NCBI GenBank assembly: GCA_002897675.1
Contig: BDSU01000031.1
Location: 1 to 56,320, forward strand
Reading direction: 5' to 3'
DNA from: a bacterium BMS3Abin02
GTDB taxonomy: Bacteria > Actinomycetota > Acidimicrobiia > Spongiisociales > UBA4744
Length of the DNA stretch: 56,320 bases
Shown piece after piece: positions 16,901 to 26,195 of this stretch. The notes beneath the pieces were generated by a model. It saw only the letters and a list, made by a program, of their open reading frames with translations. It had not been told where the DNA came from and searched no databases. How positions within the stretch are numbered: the stretch's first letter is position 1; each line of letters opens with the position of its first letter. Position numbers and translations under genes: made by a program.

Positions 16901-17647
16901 ATGCCGGTCGGCTACGAACAAACAGGACAAATCGTGGTCATCACGATCGACCGTCCGCATCGACGCAATGCCATCAACCGAGAAACCGCCGATGCGCTCC
17001 TCGACGCGTGGCGGCGCTTCGATGCCGACGACACCGCCGCAGTCGGGATCCTCACGGGCGCCGGTGGCCACTTCTCCGCCGGAGCCGACCTCACGGACTT
17101 CGACCTCTTCGACCGGCCCGAGGGATTCCTTGGATTCACCCGGCTCGAAGTCACGAAACCGACGGTCGCCGCCGTCGATGGATTCTGTGTGGCCGGAGGA
17201 TTGGAGATGGCCTTGTGGTGCGATCTCCGCGTTGCGGGCGAAGACGCAGTCTTCGGTTGCTTCGAGCGGCGGTGGGGGGTGCCACTCGTCGATGGTGGCA
17301 CTCAGCGTCTCCCTCGGCTGATCGGCGTCGGGCGCGCCCTCGACATGATCCTCACGGGACGGTCGGTTGCCGCAGACGAGGCGCACCGAATGGGCCTGGT
17401 CGATCGCGTCACACCCGCAGGAAACCATCTCGACGCAGCAATCCGACTCGCCAACGAGATCGCCTCGTTCCCGCAAGTGACAGTCCGCTCTGATCGTGCC
17501 GCACTCCTCGGAGGATTCGGGATGCCTCTTGCAGATGGCCTCGATCTCGAGCGCCGACTCGGCGTCGAGGCGCTGGGCACCGCAGCCGAAGGGGCAGCCC
17601 GCTTCCGATCAGAACGCGCCGATCGACATAAGGAGTCCGCTGAGTGA
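16901..17647 (+). CDS. Enoyl-CoA hydratase/isomerase (crotonase) family protein
   Basis: The ATG at 16901 lies four bases after AAGGAGGG. The product is 248 residues. Crotonase features are seen in order: VITIDRPHRRNAINRETADA, the first oxyanion-hole loop ILTGAGGHFSAGADLTDFD, the second loop AVDGFCVAGGLEMALWCDLR, and FGCFERRWGVPLVDGGTQRL. The second catalytic Glu position can be matched by the ERRWGV segment. It acts on an acyl-CoA thioester; hydratase and isomerase roles cannot be separated by eye. It is followed by a hairpin repeat. Confidence 0.85.
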   Translation: MPVGYEQTGQIVVITIDRPHRRNAINRETADALLDAWRRFDADDTAAVGILTGAGGHFSAGADLTDFDLFDRPEGFLGFTRLEVTKPTVAAVDGFCVAGGLEMALWCDLRVAGEDAVFGCFERRWGVPLVDGGTQRLPRLIGVGRALDMILTGRSVAADEAHRMGLVDRVTPAGNHLDAAIRLANEIASFPQVTVRSDRAALLGGFGMPLADGLDLERRLGVEALGTAAEGAARFRSERADRHKESAE

Positions 17648-17700
17648 TGCCGGTGCGCAGATCGGCGCGGCCATGGTGATGAGTTCCTGGTCCTCTCTCT

Positions 17701-17750
17701 GAACCCTGGGCTCGTGGGTACCCTGTGGGTATCCCTGAGCCCTGGGTTCG
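17701..17750. repeat. Hairpin repeat related to 16233-16291
   Basis: GAACCCTGGGCTC (17701-17713) and GAGCCCTGGGTTC (17737-17749) pair with a central mismatch around a 23-base loop. The loop shares GTACCCTG-type sequence with the hairpin at 16233-16291. It sits between the crotonase stop and the aminotransferase start and could terminate the former. Confidence 0.5.
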
Positions 17751-17769
17751 CAGCGTCTAGTCTGCGCGG

Positions 17770-18918
17770 ATGCAGACTGCACGACGTCTTCAGGCCTTCG
17801 GCCAGACGATCTTCACCGAGATAAGCCGTCTGGCACTCGACCACGATGCCGTGAACCTGGGGCAGGGGTTCCCCAACTTCGACGGTCCGGACTTCGTCAA
17901 AGACGCTGCGATCACGGCTATTCGCGACGGTCGGAACCAGTACGCGCCGCTCTCCGGAGTATCTCGCCTCCGCAGTGCCATCGCCGACCGTTTCTCGCGC
18001 AGAACCGGGATCCACGTCGATCCCGACCGGCACGTCACGGTGACTTCCGGCTGCACCGAGGCGCTCACGTCTGCGTTCCTGGGCCTGGTGGACGCCGGCG
18101 ACGAAGTCGTGTTGATCGAACCGTTCTATGACTCCTACCCCGCAGACCTGGCACTCGCAGGCGCAACTCCCCGGTTCGTAACCCTGCGGCCTCCGGATTT
18201 CGCTCTGGAGGAGATGGCTCTGCGTGCCGCCTTCAGTCCCAAGACGCGCGCCATTCTGCTCAACACGCCTCACAATCCGACCGGGAGGGTGTTCTCGCGG
18301 CCAGAACTCGAAACCGTCGCTTCGCTCTGCAAAGAGTTCGATGCAATCGCCATCACCGACGAGGTCTATGAAGATCTCGTGTTCGAGGGCACCCACATCT
18401 CGCTCGCTCAGCTCGAGGGCATGTGGGAACGCACGATCACACTTTCGTCTCTCGGCAAGACGTTCTCGCTGACCGGATGGAAGGTCGGCTGGGCCGTCGG
18501 CCCGGACCAGCTGACCGCCGGCTTGAGGGCTGCCCACCAGTTCGTGACCTTCGCGACGGCCACACCGCTGCAACACGCGGCGGCCACAGCCCTGAGGGCG
18601 CCCGATGCGTTCTACTCCGACCTCGTCGCCGACTATCGACGGCGCCGCGATCTTCTCACCGGCGGCCTTGTCCGCCTGGGATTCGAGGTGTTCGTGCCAG
18701 AGGGCACGTATTTCATACTCGCCGACCACACCCGCTTCGGGTTCTCGGATGACGTGGCGTTCGCCCGGCATCTGGTCGCCGAGGTCGGCGTCGCGGTGAT
18801 CCCGCCGAGCGCTTTCTACCACCGGCGCGAGGACGGTTCCTCACTGGTACGTTTCGCCTTCTGCAAAGACGAAGCCACGATCGAGGAGGCGCTCCACAGG
18901 ATGGCTTCGCTCAGATGA
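17770..18918 (+). CDS. Class I/II PLP aminotransferase (methionine/kynurenine aminotransferase-like)
   Basis: The 382-residue fold-type I enzyme has NLGQGFPNFDGPDFVKDAA and NQYAPLSGVSRLRSAIADRF at the N-terminus, the substrate-loop motif LLNTPHNPTGRVFS, DEVYEDLVFEGT, and the PLP lysine in SSLGKTFSLTGWKVGWA. The start and the NQYAP/PFYDSY motifs match the YbdL/kynurenine-oxoglutarate transaminase group, which uses methionine, glutamine or aromatic amino acids. The exact donor is not determined. It converges on the membrane protein gene, overlapping its stop by eight bases. Confidence 0.88.
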   Translation: MQTARRLQAFGQTIFTEISRLALDHDAVNLGQGFPNFDGPDFVKDAAITAIRDGRNQYAPLSGVSRLRSAIADRFSRRTGIHVDPDRHVTVTSGCTEALTSAFLGLVDAGDEVVLIEPFYDSYPADLALAGATPRFVTLRPPDFALEEMALRAAFSPKTRAILLNTPHNPTGRVFSRPELETVASLCKEFDAIAITDEVYEDLVFEGTHISLAQLEGMWERTITLSSLGKTFSLTGWKVGWAVGPDQLTAGLRAAHQFVTFATATPLQHAAATALRAPDAFYSDLVADYRRRRDLLTGGLVRLGFEVFVPEGTYFILADHTRFGFSDDVAFARHLVAEVGVAVIPPSAFYHRREDGSSLVRFAFCKDEATIEEALHRMASLR

Positions 18919-19507
18919 GCACCCCGTAGACCACGGCCACACCGATCGCCCACACGATGTAGAGCAGCGGCAATTCGATCTGGTCGAGCCACGGTCGATC
19001 GGCGAACACGCGCCGAACACTCCACAGCGCCACAAGGCCGACGACGATGGTCCATGTGAATCCCGCAATGCCGGTCGCGACGACGACTTCGAGGGACTGG
19101 TCGAAGACCCGAGGAAGATCTCCGATGTAGCCGAGGCCTATCCGCCCGATCGCGAGCAGGACGATCCCCGTCACCAGCAACGCGACGCCTCTGGCAACGG
19201 CCAGTTCGATCTCGTGAGTCGAGTGTTCGCGGAGTTGGCGAACGGGACCCTCCACTGCGACACCGATCGCGAAAGCACCGAACACGGCGATGACGAGGCT
19301 GGAACCGAGCATGGCGCCGGTACTCGTCGTGAGACCGAGCTCGACGACGCCGAACCCGTCGAGGAGAACGACCGCCGCCACCGCGACAAGCGCACTGCCC
19401 ACCACCATCAGCCCGACGTCGAACGTCGTGCCGAGCACGCGCCAGAACAGGCGTAACCTCCGCTTGAGCGGACTCACATAGACCGTGGCCGTTTCGTACT
19501 CGTGCAC
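18911..19507 (-). CDS. Multi-pass membrane protein of unknown function
   Basis: The GTG at 19507 lies seven bases after GGAGGG and gives 198 residues beginning VHEYETATVYVSPLKRRLRL. About five hydrophobic helices follow: one after VLGTTFDVG, then VAVAAVVLLDGFG, LVIAVFGAFAIGV, GVALLVTGIVLLAIGRIGL, TWTIVVGLVALW and a C-terminal one. Loops are short. No transporter or enzyme motif was recognised. The longer frame to 19600 is an Arg-rich extension and unlikely. Confidence 0.65.
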   Translation of the reverse strand: MHEYETATVYVSPLKRRLRLFWRVLGTTFDVGLMVVGSALVAVAAVVLLDGFGVVELGLTTSTGAMLGSSLVIAVFGAFAIGVAVEGPVRQLREHSTHEIELAVARGVALLVTGIVLLAIGRIGLGYIGDLPRVFDQSLEVVVATGIAGFTWTIVVGLVALWSVRRVFADRPWLDQIELPLLYIVWAIGVAVVYGVLI

Positions 19508-19524
19508 GCAACCCTCCGAAGCGC

Positions 19525-20748
19525 TCAGCCTACCGTGCCTGTGGCGTCGTCGACTACTGCTTCCCAATACAACTCGACGGGATGAGCGACCCTGTACCAC
19601 CCTTCCAGGTGGGCACGCAGCTGCATTTCACAGCCGACATTGGCCGACGCGACGATCGTCGAACCCGCTTGGTGGACCTGGGAGGCCTTCGCCTCCGCGA
19701 GCGTGTCCGATGCCTCCGGATGGAGCAGGCCCCAAGCGCCGGCCGCGCCGCAGCACAGCCCATCCTCGTCGATCTCGACGATCCGATACCCGGCGGCCCT
19801 CAAGATGATTCGTGGTTCGTCGACAATGCGCTGGGCATGTCGAAGATGACATGGGTCTTGGACCGCAACCGGCCCGCGGTCGGTGTTCGAGACAGGAAGC
19901 CACCCCGCCTCGATGGCCTCTGCGACGATCTCGGTCACGTCCCTGACTCGCGAAGCCAGGTCCGCTCCGCCCTCTCCGGCCCAATGTCCGTACTCCTTCA
20001 GGTGGGAGCTGCATCCGGCGGCGTCGGCGATGACGAAGTCTGCTCCGGAGAACACGTCCACGTTGCGTTGGGCGAGCCGCCGGGCGTCGAGTGCGGCACC
20101 TTCGTGAGCGGCCAAGGCGCCACAGCACGCCTGGCCCGCGGACGTGACGACTCTGTACCCGGCCCGCTGGAGAGTCTCGATGGTCGCAACATGGATCTGA
20201 GGGAATCCCGACTCCATCACACACCCGAGCAGCAAGGCGGCAGTTCCTCGTTCGGGTCCGACCGCAGCGAACTCTCGCCCGCGCAACTCTACGCGGGCTG
20301 ATGGCCGAAGGCCTGCAAGGAGTCTCGGCATCCATCGACCCAGACCCGCGCGACGGACCAAAGCTGCCGCACCGATGCCCAACCTGACCAGCCCGGGCAT
20401 CGCGACCCATCGCCCAAGGACCCTGCTGCGCGCCCGGCGGGCAAGAGACGGTTTCTGCACCTTGATCTCTGCCCGCACTCCTTCGATCATTCTCCCGAAC
20501 GGAACGAGTGCAGGACACACGACCTGGCATGCCCGGCACTGGAGACAGAATCCGATGACGTCGTCGAAGATGCTGTCGATCGCAACGGTTCCATCGGCCA
20601 CCGCCGCCATGGCTGCCAGCCGACCTCGAGGCGATGCCGTCTCGTCTGCCGTGAGACGATAGGTGGGGCACACCGCGAGACAGAGGCCACATCCGACACA
20701 CTGGGCAAGTTCGAACGGTGCCGGTGCCTCCGGGGTGATCCAGACCAT
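19525..20748 (-). CDS. glcF: Glycolate oxidase iron-sulfur subunit
   Basis: The product is 407 residues starting MVWITPEAPAPFELAQ. Two 4Fe-4S motifs lie near the N-terminus: CVGCGLCLAVCP and CLQCRACQVVCP. Two CCG-type cysteine-rich domains follow (QACCGALAAHEG, DAAGCSSHLKEYG, QDPCHLRHAQ, GLCCGAAGAWG). This is the GlcF/LutA-like layout that passes electrons from the flavin subunits to the quinone pool. Its ATG overlaps the glcE stop by one base (TGATG), so it is third in the glcD-glcE-glcF operon. The longer frame to 21093 lies inside glcE and is rejected. Confidence 0.9.
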   Translation of the reverse strand: MVWITPEAPAPFELAQCVGCGLCLAVCPTYRLTADETASPRGRLAAMAAVADGTVAIDSIFDDVIGFCLQCRACQVVCPALVPFGRMIEGVRAEIKVQKPSLARRARSRVLGRWVAMPGLVRLGIGAAALVRRAGLGRWMPRLLAGLRPSARVELRGREFAAVGPERGTAALLLGCVMESGFPQIHVATIETLQRAGYRVVTSAGQACCGALAAHEGAALDARRLAQRNVDVFSGADFVIADAAGCSSHLKEYGHWAGEGGADLASRVRDVTEIVAEAIEAGWLPVSNTDRGPVAVQDPCHLRHAQRIVDEPRIILRAAGYRIVEIDEDGLCCGAAGAWGLLHPEASDTLAEAKASQVHQAGSTIVASANVGCEMQLRAHLEGWYRVAHPVELYWEAVVDDATGTVG

Positions 20749-21860
20749 CAGATCCCTCCGGGGAGACGACCGGGGTTCACGATCCCTGCCGGGTCGAAAG
20801 CGGCAACGAGACGCCGCTGGATGCCGACCGTCGACGGTGCGGTGCCCCACGGATCGAAGGCCAGATCGTCGGAAGCGGCTTCCACGACCAGTCTTCCACC
20901 GACGGACTCCGCCCACTCTCGTATCTTCGAGAGCGCGGCCACATCCGGATCTTCCGCGCCCATCCGCACCTCGCCCACGCCGAAGGCCGCTCGGTAGCTC
21001 CATCCCGGCGGCACATGCTCGACAGCTTGGCGAACAAGGCGTGCCGGCACTCTCAGGGCACAACGGAAGGGCGACTGCAATGGCGCCGGCCATACCGCGC
21101 CTGGCAGGGACTCTCCGCCGAGGACATCGACCTCGGCTTCTACCATTGCAGGGTGGCCTCCAACCACCACGGAACCCTGACCGTCGACCTCGAGGACCGC
21201 CAGGGGCCGATATGTGGCCTCCAAGGCCTTCTCGGGCAGCACACCGACGACCGTGGCGATCGACTGCGGTCGCGGCCAGAGCTTGAGGCTGACCGCGGTG
21301 ATGATGCCCAACCGTCCGAACGACCCCACGGCCAGCCGGGAGAGGTCGTAGCCGGAGACATTCTTGACGACCGTGCCTCCTGCGCGAACGATCCGTCCGT
21401 CTCCGGTGACCAGCGTCATGCCAAGCACCCGGTCGCGTGTCGGCCCGTACCGCAGGCGCCGGTAGCCCGAAATTCCCGCCGCGACGACCCCGCCGACGGT
21501 CGCTTCACCCGGATCCTCCGGCAGGACCGCGGTCTGTCCACCCTCGACGAGCCGTTGCTCCAGATCGGCCACGCCAACTCCCGCTCCGACTGTGGCGGTC
21601 AGGTCGTCGGGACGCCACTCCAGCGTCTGCAGGTTGTGGGTCGAGACCACGATCACCGGGTCCACCGGTGCTCCGTAGCCCTGGTGGGTTCCGCCGCCAA
21701 GAACGAGCACCGGCAACCGGTACTCGCTCGCCACCTCCATGATGCGGGCGGCCTCCTGTTCCGACGCGGGAGCGACGCTCAGCGCACCCGCTGGTGCTCC
21801 GGGAACCGGAGCAACCACGAGGCTCCCGAGGCGTTTGCGGACTGCGGCGATCGAAGTCAT
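20748..21860 (-). CDS. glcE: Glycolate oxidase FAD-binding subunit
   Basis: From the ATG at 21860 the product is 370 residues, MTSIAAVRKRLGSLVVAPVP. It has the FAD_binding_4 pattern LPVLVLGGGTHQGYG, LPEDPGEATVGGVVAAGISG, RDRVLGMTLVTGDGRIVRAG and KNVSGYDLSRLAVGSFGRLG. It is shorter than GlcD and lacks its full C-terminal catalytic cap, as expected for GlcE. It overlaps the glcD stop by four bases and glcF by one, showing tight translational coupling. With GlcD and GlcF it oxidises glycolate to glyoxylate at the membrane. Confidence 0.9.
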   Translation of the reverse strand: MTSIAAVRKRLGSLVVAPVPGAPAGALSVAPASEQEAARIMEVASEYRLPVLVLGGGTHQGYGAPVDPVIVVSTHNLQTLEWRPDDLTATVGAGVGVADLEQRLVEGGQTAVLPEDPGEATVGGVVAAGISGYRRLRYGPTRDRVLGMTLVTGDGRIVRAGGTVVKNVSGYDLSRLAVGSFGRLGIITAVSLKLWPRPQSIATVVGVLPEKALEATYRPLAVLEVDGQGSVVVGGHPAMVEAEVDVLGGESLPGAVWPAPLQSPFRCALRVPARLVRQAVEHVPPGWSYRAAFGVGEVRMGAEDPDVAALSKIREWAESVGGRLVVEAASDDLAFDPWGTAPSTVGIQRRLVAAFDPAGIVNPGRLPGGI

Positions 21861-23260
21861 CGCTTGCCGACCTGTCGGTCCGTCTTGCGCGAGCCGGGGG
21901 GCAGCACCTTGCCGGGATTGCACCGCTCGTCTGGATCGAAGGCTTCTTTGATGCATGCCTGTGCGTCGAGGTCGACGTCATTGAAGATCAGTGGCATCAG
22001 GTCTCGCTTCTCGAGTCCGATGCCGTGCTCACCGCTGAGCGTTCCTCCGGCTTCAACACAAACCGCGAGGATCTCTTTCGACGCCTGGCGGACACGATCG
22101 AGCACACCGGGTTCCGCTGCGTCGAAGGCAATGATGGGATGGAGGTTCCCGTCTCCCGCATGGAAGACGTTCATCATGACGAGGTTGCGCCGATGAGCGA
22201 TCTCGTAGATCTGCCGGACGACGTCGGGAAGCTTCGTGCGGGGAACCGATGTGTCTTGCAGGTAGTAGTCGGGAGCTATCTGGCTCACGGCGCCGAACGC
22301 CGACTTCCTCCCCTTCCAGAGTTCGGCTCGGTGTTGCTCGTCCGAGGCGGTGGCCACGTCGAAGGCCCCTTCGGCGATGAGGATCTCTTCGACGGCGACG
22401 AGTTCCGCGTCGACGGACGCTGCATGACCGGAGACGTCGACGAGGAGCAGCCCGCCGGCCTGGACCGGCAGACCTGCATGGAGGAAGTTCTCGAGAGCGA
22501 CCGTCATCTCATGATCGATCATCTCGAGCGCTGCGGGAACGATGCCGCTCCCGATGACCGCCGAGACCGCCAACGCCGCCTGCTCGATGCGTTCGAACGC
22601 TGCGAGCACCGTCCGCGTCTCCTGCGGATTCCGTGTGAGTTTGACGAGCACCTTCGTGACGATTCCGAGGGTGCCTTCCGAGCCGACCACAACCGCCCTG
22701 AGGTCCAGACCGATCGGGTCGGGAGCCTCCGACCCGATCGTGATCACCTCGCCGTCGGCGGTAACCATCTCCACAGCGAGAACGTGGCCGATCGTCGTCC
22801 CATCCGCCAGACAGTGCGGGCCACCGGCGCCCGTGGAAACATTGCCGCCGATCGTCGACACCGACTGCGACGATGGGTCGGGAGCGAAGTGCAGGCCGAG
22901 TGACTGTGTCTCTTTCGACAGGTCGAGGTTGACGACGCCTGGCTCGACCCATGCCGTTGCTCCGATCGGATCGACTTTCAAGATCCGGTTCATCTTGGTG
23001 ACGGCGACCATGATCGCCGGGCCGATGGCGATCGCTCCCGACGCAAGACCGGTACCGGCGCCCCGTGGAACGACAGGAATGTCGTGCGACGCCGCGATGC
23101 GCATGACGTCGACGACTTCCCCGGTCGTCTCCGCCAAAACCACCACGGTCGGGTCGCCGCGCCTCATCCCCGAGTCCTTGCCGTAGATGTGCAGCCGCAG
23201 TGGGTCGGCGAGGACACGCTCCGGGTCGAGCGCCGACTGAAGATCCGCGACGAGTGTCAT
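21857..23260 (-). CDS. glcD: Glycolate oxidase catalytic FAD subunit
   Basis: The 467-residue protein starts MTLVADLQSALDPERVLADP. FAD-binding motifs are VVPRGAGTGLASGAIAI and FAPDPSSQSVSTIGGNVSTG, and the C-terminal domain carries NVFHAGDGNLHPIIAFD and GTLSGEHGIGLEKRDLMP, which hold the metal/substrate-binding His residues of the GlcD/D-lactate dehydrogenase family. Length and motifs fit GlcD. D-lactate dehydrogenase is the main alternative, but the glcE-glcF neighbours and the divergent glyoxylate aminotransferase favour glycolate. It is first gene of the operon. Confidence 0.92.
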   Translation of the reverse strand: MTLVADLQSALDPERVLADPLRLHIYGKDSGMRRGDPTVVVLAETTGEVVDVMRIAASHDIPVVPRGAGTGLASGAIAIGPAIMVAVTKMNRILKVDPIGATAWVEPGVVNLDLSKETQSLGLHFAPDPSSQSVSTIGGNVSTGAGGPHCLADGTTIGHVLAVEMVTADGEVITIGSEAPDPIGLDLRAVVVGSEGTLGIVTKVLVKLTRNPQETRTVLAAFERIEQAALAVSAVIGSGIVPAALEMIDHEMTVALENFLHAGLPVQAGGLLLVDVSGHAASVDAELVAVEEILIAEGAFDVATASDEQHRAELWKGRKSAFGAVSQIAPDYYLQDTSVPRTKLPDVVRQIYEIAHRRNLVMMNVFHAGDGNLHPIIAFDAAEPGVLDRVRQASKEILAVCVEAGGTLSGEHGIGLEKRDLMPLIFNDVDLDAQACIKEAFDPDERCNPGKVLPPGSRKTDRQVGKR

Positions 23261-23374
23261 GGACAGGATCGTACCCGGTGCCCGGGAGTCGCAGCGCTAC
23301 GAATCCCGGGTTTCCTGCCGCGATTCCCGTGGCCGGGACCCATGGTCGGTGGCGACCCGGGTATCGTGGACGCC

Positions 23375-24478
23375 ATGGACCGCATCCAGCCTCCGCACCG
23401 CTATCTCATGGGCCCCGGTCCCTCGCCGGTCGAACCGTCTGTCCTCGCCGCCATGGCCAAGCCGGTTCTCGGACATCTCGACCCGGTCTTCATCGAGATC
23501 ATGGATGAGGTCACGATTGCGTTGCGCGAGGTATTCCAAACCGCCAACCGTCTCACGTTTCCGATCTCGGGCACCGGGTCGGCGGGAGCGGAAGCGGCGA
23601 TCGTGAACATGGTCGAGCCAGGCGACCGGGTAGTCGTTGGTGTCGCGGGCGTGTTCGGAGCCCGTCTCGCCGAGATGGCGAGGCGCGCAGGTGGAATCGT
23701 CAGTGAGATCCACGCTCCTTGGGGAACGCCGGTACCTGCGGACGAGATTGCGGACGCGGCCGCGCAAAGGGGAGCCAAGGTCGTGGCAATCGTCCATGCG
23801 GAGACCTCTACGGGCATGCGCCAGCCGGTGGACGAGCTGCGCGCAGCGATCGGCGACGACCCGATCCTGATCGTCGACGCGGTCACGTCCCTCGGTGGCA
23901 TCGAGGTCGACGTCGACTCGTGGGGGATCGACGTGTGTTTCTCGGGCACACAGAAATGCCTCAGCGTTCCGCCGGGCCTGGCGCCGATCACGTTCTCGTC
24001 ACGTGCCGAGTGGAAACTCGAGACCCGATCCGCCCCGGTCCAGTCCTGGTACCTGGACGCTCGACTTCTGCGTTCCTACTGGGAAGACGGAGAGAAGCGT
24101 CGCGCCTACCATCACACCGCACCGATCTCAATGATCTACGGCCTCCACGAAGGTCTCCGCCTCGTTCTCGACGAGGGTTTGGATGCCCGTTGGGCCCGCC
24201 ACCACGACGCCGGCCGCTTTCTGCGCAACGCCCTGATCGAGCGCGGCTTCAAACCGTTCGCCGCTGACGGGTACCGGCTCCCTCAGCTCACCTCTGTCCG
24301 CCTCCCCAAGGGTGTCGACGACGCCGTGCGCCACGACCTCCTCAACGAGTTCGACATCGAGATCGGCGCCGGTCTCGGTGACCTGGCCGGGAAGGTCTGG
24401 CGCATCGGGCTCATGGGTCTTGGGGCGCGCCGCGAACATGCCCTGCGCCTGATCCAGGCACTCGACGCCTTGACCTGA
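23375..24478 (+). CDS. Class V aminotransferase (alanine/serine-glyoxylate type)
   Basis: The ATG at 23375 gives 367 residues, MDRIQPPHRYLMGPGPSPVE. Family features are FPISGTGSAGAEAAIVNMVE, IVHAETSTGMRQPV, the Asp motif LIVDAVTSLGGIEVDVD, and the PLP lysine in FSGTQKCLSVPPGLAP. This is the alanine-glyoxylate/serine-glyoxylate aminotransferase group, which converts glyoxylate to glycine. It is divergent from glcDEF with about 110 bases between starts. The pair therefore makes a glycolate to glyoxylate to glycine route. Confidence 0.88.
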   Translation: MDRIQPPHRYLMGPGPSPVEPSVLAAMAKPVLGHLDPVFIEIMDEVTIALREVFQTANRLTFPISGTGSAGAEAAIVNMVEPGDRVVVGVAGVFGARLAEMARRAGGIVSEIHAPWGTPVPADEIADAAAQRGAKVVAIVHAETSTGMRQPVDELRAAIGDDPILIVDAVTSLGGIEVDVDSWGIDVCFSGTQKCLSVPPGLAPITFSSRAEWKLETRSAPVQSWYLDARLLRSYWEDGEKRRAYHHTAPISMIYGLHEGLRLVLDEGLDARWARHHDAGRFLRNALIERGFKPFAADGYRLPQLTSVRLPKGVDDAVRHDLLNEFDIEIGAGLGDLAGKVWRIGLMGLGARREHALRLIQALDALT

Positions 24479-24656
24479 CGGTCTCAGGAGGGTGTAGGCC
24501 GTATTCGTGGTCTCGACGTGCCGGGGGCCGGCTCTGTTGGCGGCAGCAGTCGTCGTGGCTTCCTGCGCAGGTTCTCCTCCTTCGACGGCAAGCCGACCGA
24601 TTCCCACAGCCGCCGTTCGAGAAGAGGCCTCCCCGCTGGGGGGGGGATGACCAACC

Positions 24657-26195
24657 CTACGCCTTCCCCCAACCGCCCCCGCCCGGAGTCAACACGCGCA
24701 GCCGGTCTCCTGCCCGCACCTCGAACGTGACCTTTCCGGGGAGTCGTTCCGGTGCCGATCCCGGCCGAATCAGCCAGTCCTCACCGACTGCGCCGGGCTC
24801 ACCGCCGGCGAGCCCCCACGGCGGCACCCTTCGCCGCTCCCCCATCAACGACACGGTCGCGTCGGCGAGGAATTCGATCTCTCGTTCGATGCCTTCCCCA
24901 CCGGGAAAACGACCTGCTCCTCCACTGGCGCGACGCAGCCGTGTGGTGATGACTCGCAGCGGGTAGGCAACTTCCAGCGCTTCGATCGGCGTGTTCTTCG
25001 TGTTGGTCATCCCGGTGTGGACCCCGGACATGCCGCGCCTGCCGGGACGGCCGCCTTGTCCTCCGCCGACCGTCTCGTAGTAGGCGAAGTCGTCGTTGCC
25101 GGCGAGGATGTTGTTCATCGTTCCCTGTGATGCGGCAGGCACCCGGTCGGGGGCCGCCTGGGCCAGCGCTCCGAGCAGCACGTCGGCGATCCGCTGGCTG
25201 GTCTCGACGTTGCCTGCAGCCACCGCGGCGGGCGGCTCGGCGTTCACGAGTGTCCTCGGTGGGACCATCAACTCGAGAGGCCGGTAGCAGCCGCCGTTGG
25301 CCGGGATCGAAGGATCGGTTGCCACTCGTACCGCGTAGTAGAGACACGAACGGGTGACCGCCTCGACGGCATTGATGTTGCCTGCGACTTGGCCGGTCGT
25401 GCCGCTGAAATCGGCAACGAGGCCTTCCCCTTCGATGCGGACGGCGACCGAGATCGGGAGGTCCTCGTCGCCCCACTCCATCACGTCGGTGAACCGATAT
25501 TCGCCGTCGGGCAGTGCACCGAGTGCGGCGCGCATCCTGCGTTCCCCGTACGCGAGCAGCGCTCCGGTAACGGCCACGAATCGGTCGAGGCCTTCGGCTT
25601 CGACGAGCGCGCCGACCCGTGCCGCCCCAACCTCGTTGGCGCCGAGCTGGGCGGACAGGTCGCCGAGGCGTTCGGACCGTGTGCGGGTCGCGGCCAGGAA
25701 CGGGTCGAGGAACTCATCGATCCACACGCCGTTTCGAACCGCCGGGGTGGGGACGACGACATGGCCCTCCTGATCGATCGTCGTTGCGTCCGCAGGCATG
25801 GACCCGGGGGCCTCCCCGCCGACGTCGGCGTGGTGGGCCCGGTTGGCGACCCAGCCGATGAGAGTCCCTGACACGAACACTGGCCGGACGAGGGTGAGAT
25901 CGTTGAGATGGGTGCCACCATGGTACGGGTCGTTCACGGCGTACTGCACACCCGGTTCGGCGCCGAGACGCTCCAGGACCGCAGCAACGGAGGCGGGCAT
26001 TGAACCGAGGTGCACGGGGATGTGTTCGGCCTGGGCGAGCATCTCTCCGGAGGGGACGAACACGGCCGCCGAGCAGTCGGCTCGTTCCTTGATGTTCGGC
26101 GAGTACGAGGTGCGCCGAAGGACCAGTCCCATCTCGTCGGCGATCGCGGCGAGTTGGTTCCGGGCAACTTCGAGCGTGATCGGATCGACGGTCAC
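24657..26195 (-). CDS. Hydantoinase/oxoprolinase subunit B
   Basis: The GTG at 26195 gives 512 residues starting VTVDPITLEVARNQLAAIAD. HyuB signatures include RRTSYSPNIKERADCSAAVF, NDPYHGGTHLNDLTLVRPVF, ANRAHHADVGGEAPGSMP, the Gly-rich ETVGGGQGGRPGRRGMSG and the C-terminal RAGDRLRVLTPGGGGWG. With subunit A it performs ATP-dependent opening of a cyclic amide such as hydantoin or 5-oxoproline; the substrate is unknown. It overlaps the subunit A stop by four bases (GTGA). The longer frame to 26423 is within subunit A and rejected. Confidence 0.9.
   Translation of the reverse strand: MTVDPITLEVARNQLAAIADEMGLVLRRTSYSPNIKERADCSAAVFVPSGEMLAQAEHIPVHLGSMPASVAAVLERLGAEPGVQYAVNDPYHGGTHLNDLTLVRPVFVSGTLIGWVANRAHHADVGGEAPGSMPADATTIDQEGHVVVPTPAVRNGVWIDEFLDPFLAATRTRSERLGDLSAQLGANEVGAARVGALVEAEGLDRFVAVTGALLAYGERRMRAALGALPDGEYRFTDVMEWGDEDLPISVAVRIEGEGLVADFSGTTGQVAGNINAVEAVTRSCLYYAVRVATDPSIPANGGCYRPLELMVPPRTLVNAEPPAAVAAGNVETSQRIADVLLGALAQAAPDRVPAASQGTMNNILAGNDDFAYYETVGGGQGGRPGRRGMSGVHTGMTNTKNTPIEALEVAYPLRVITTRLRRASGGAGRFPGGEGIEREIEFLADATVSLMGERRRVPPWGLAGGEPGAVGEDWLIRPGSAPERLPGKVTFEVRAGDRLRVLTPGGGGWGKA

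Noticed and set aside
16847-17476. N-terminal extension of the methyltransferase
   Set aside because: The extension is antisense to the crotonase gene; the ATG at 16846 gives a normal-length methyltransferase.
25389-25871. Plus-strand frames within the hydantoinase genes
   Set aside because: They are shadows of hyuB, which matches its family throughout.
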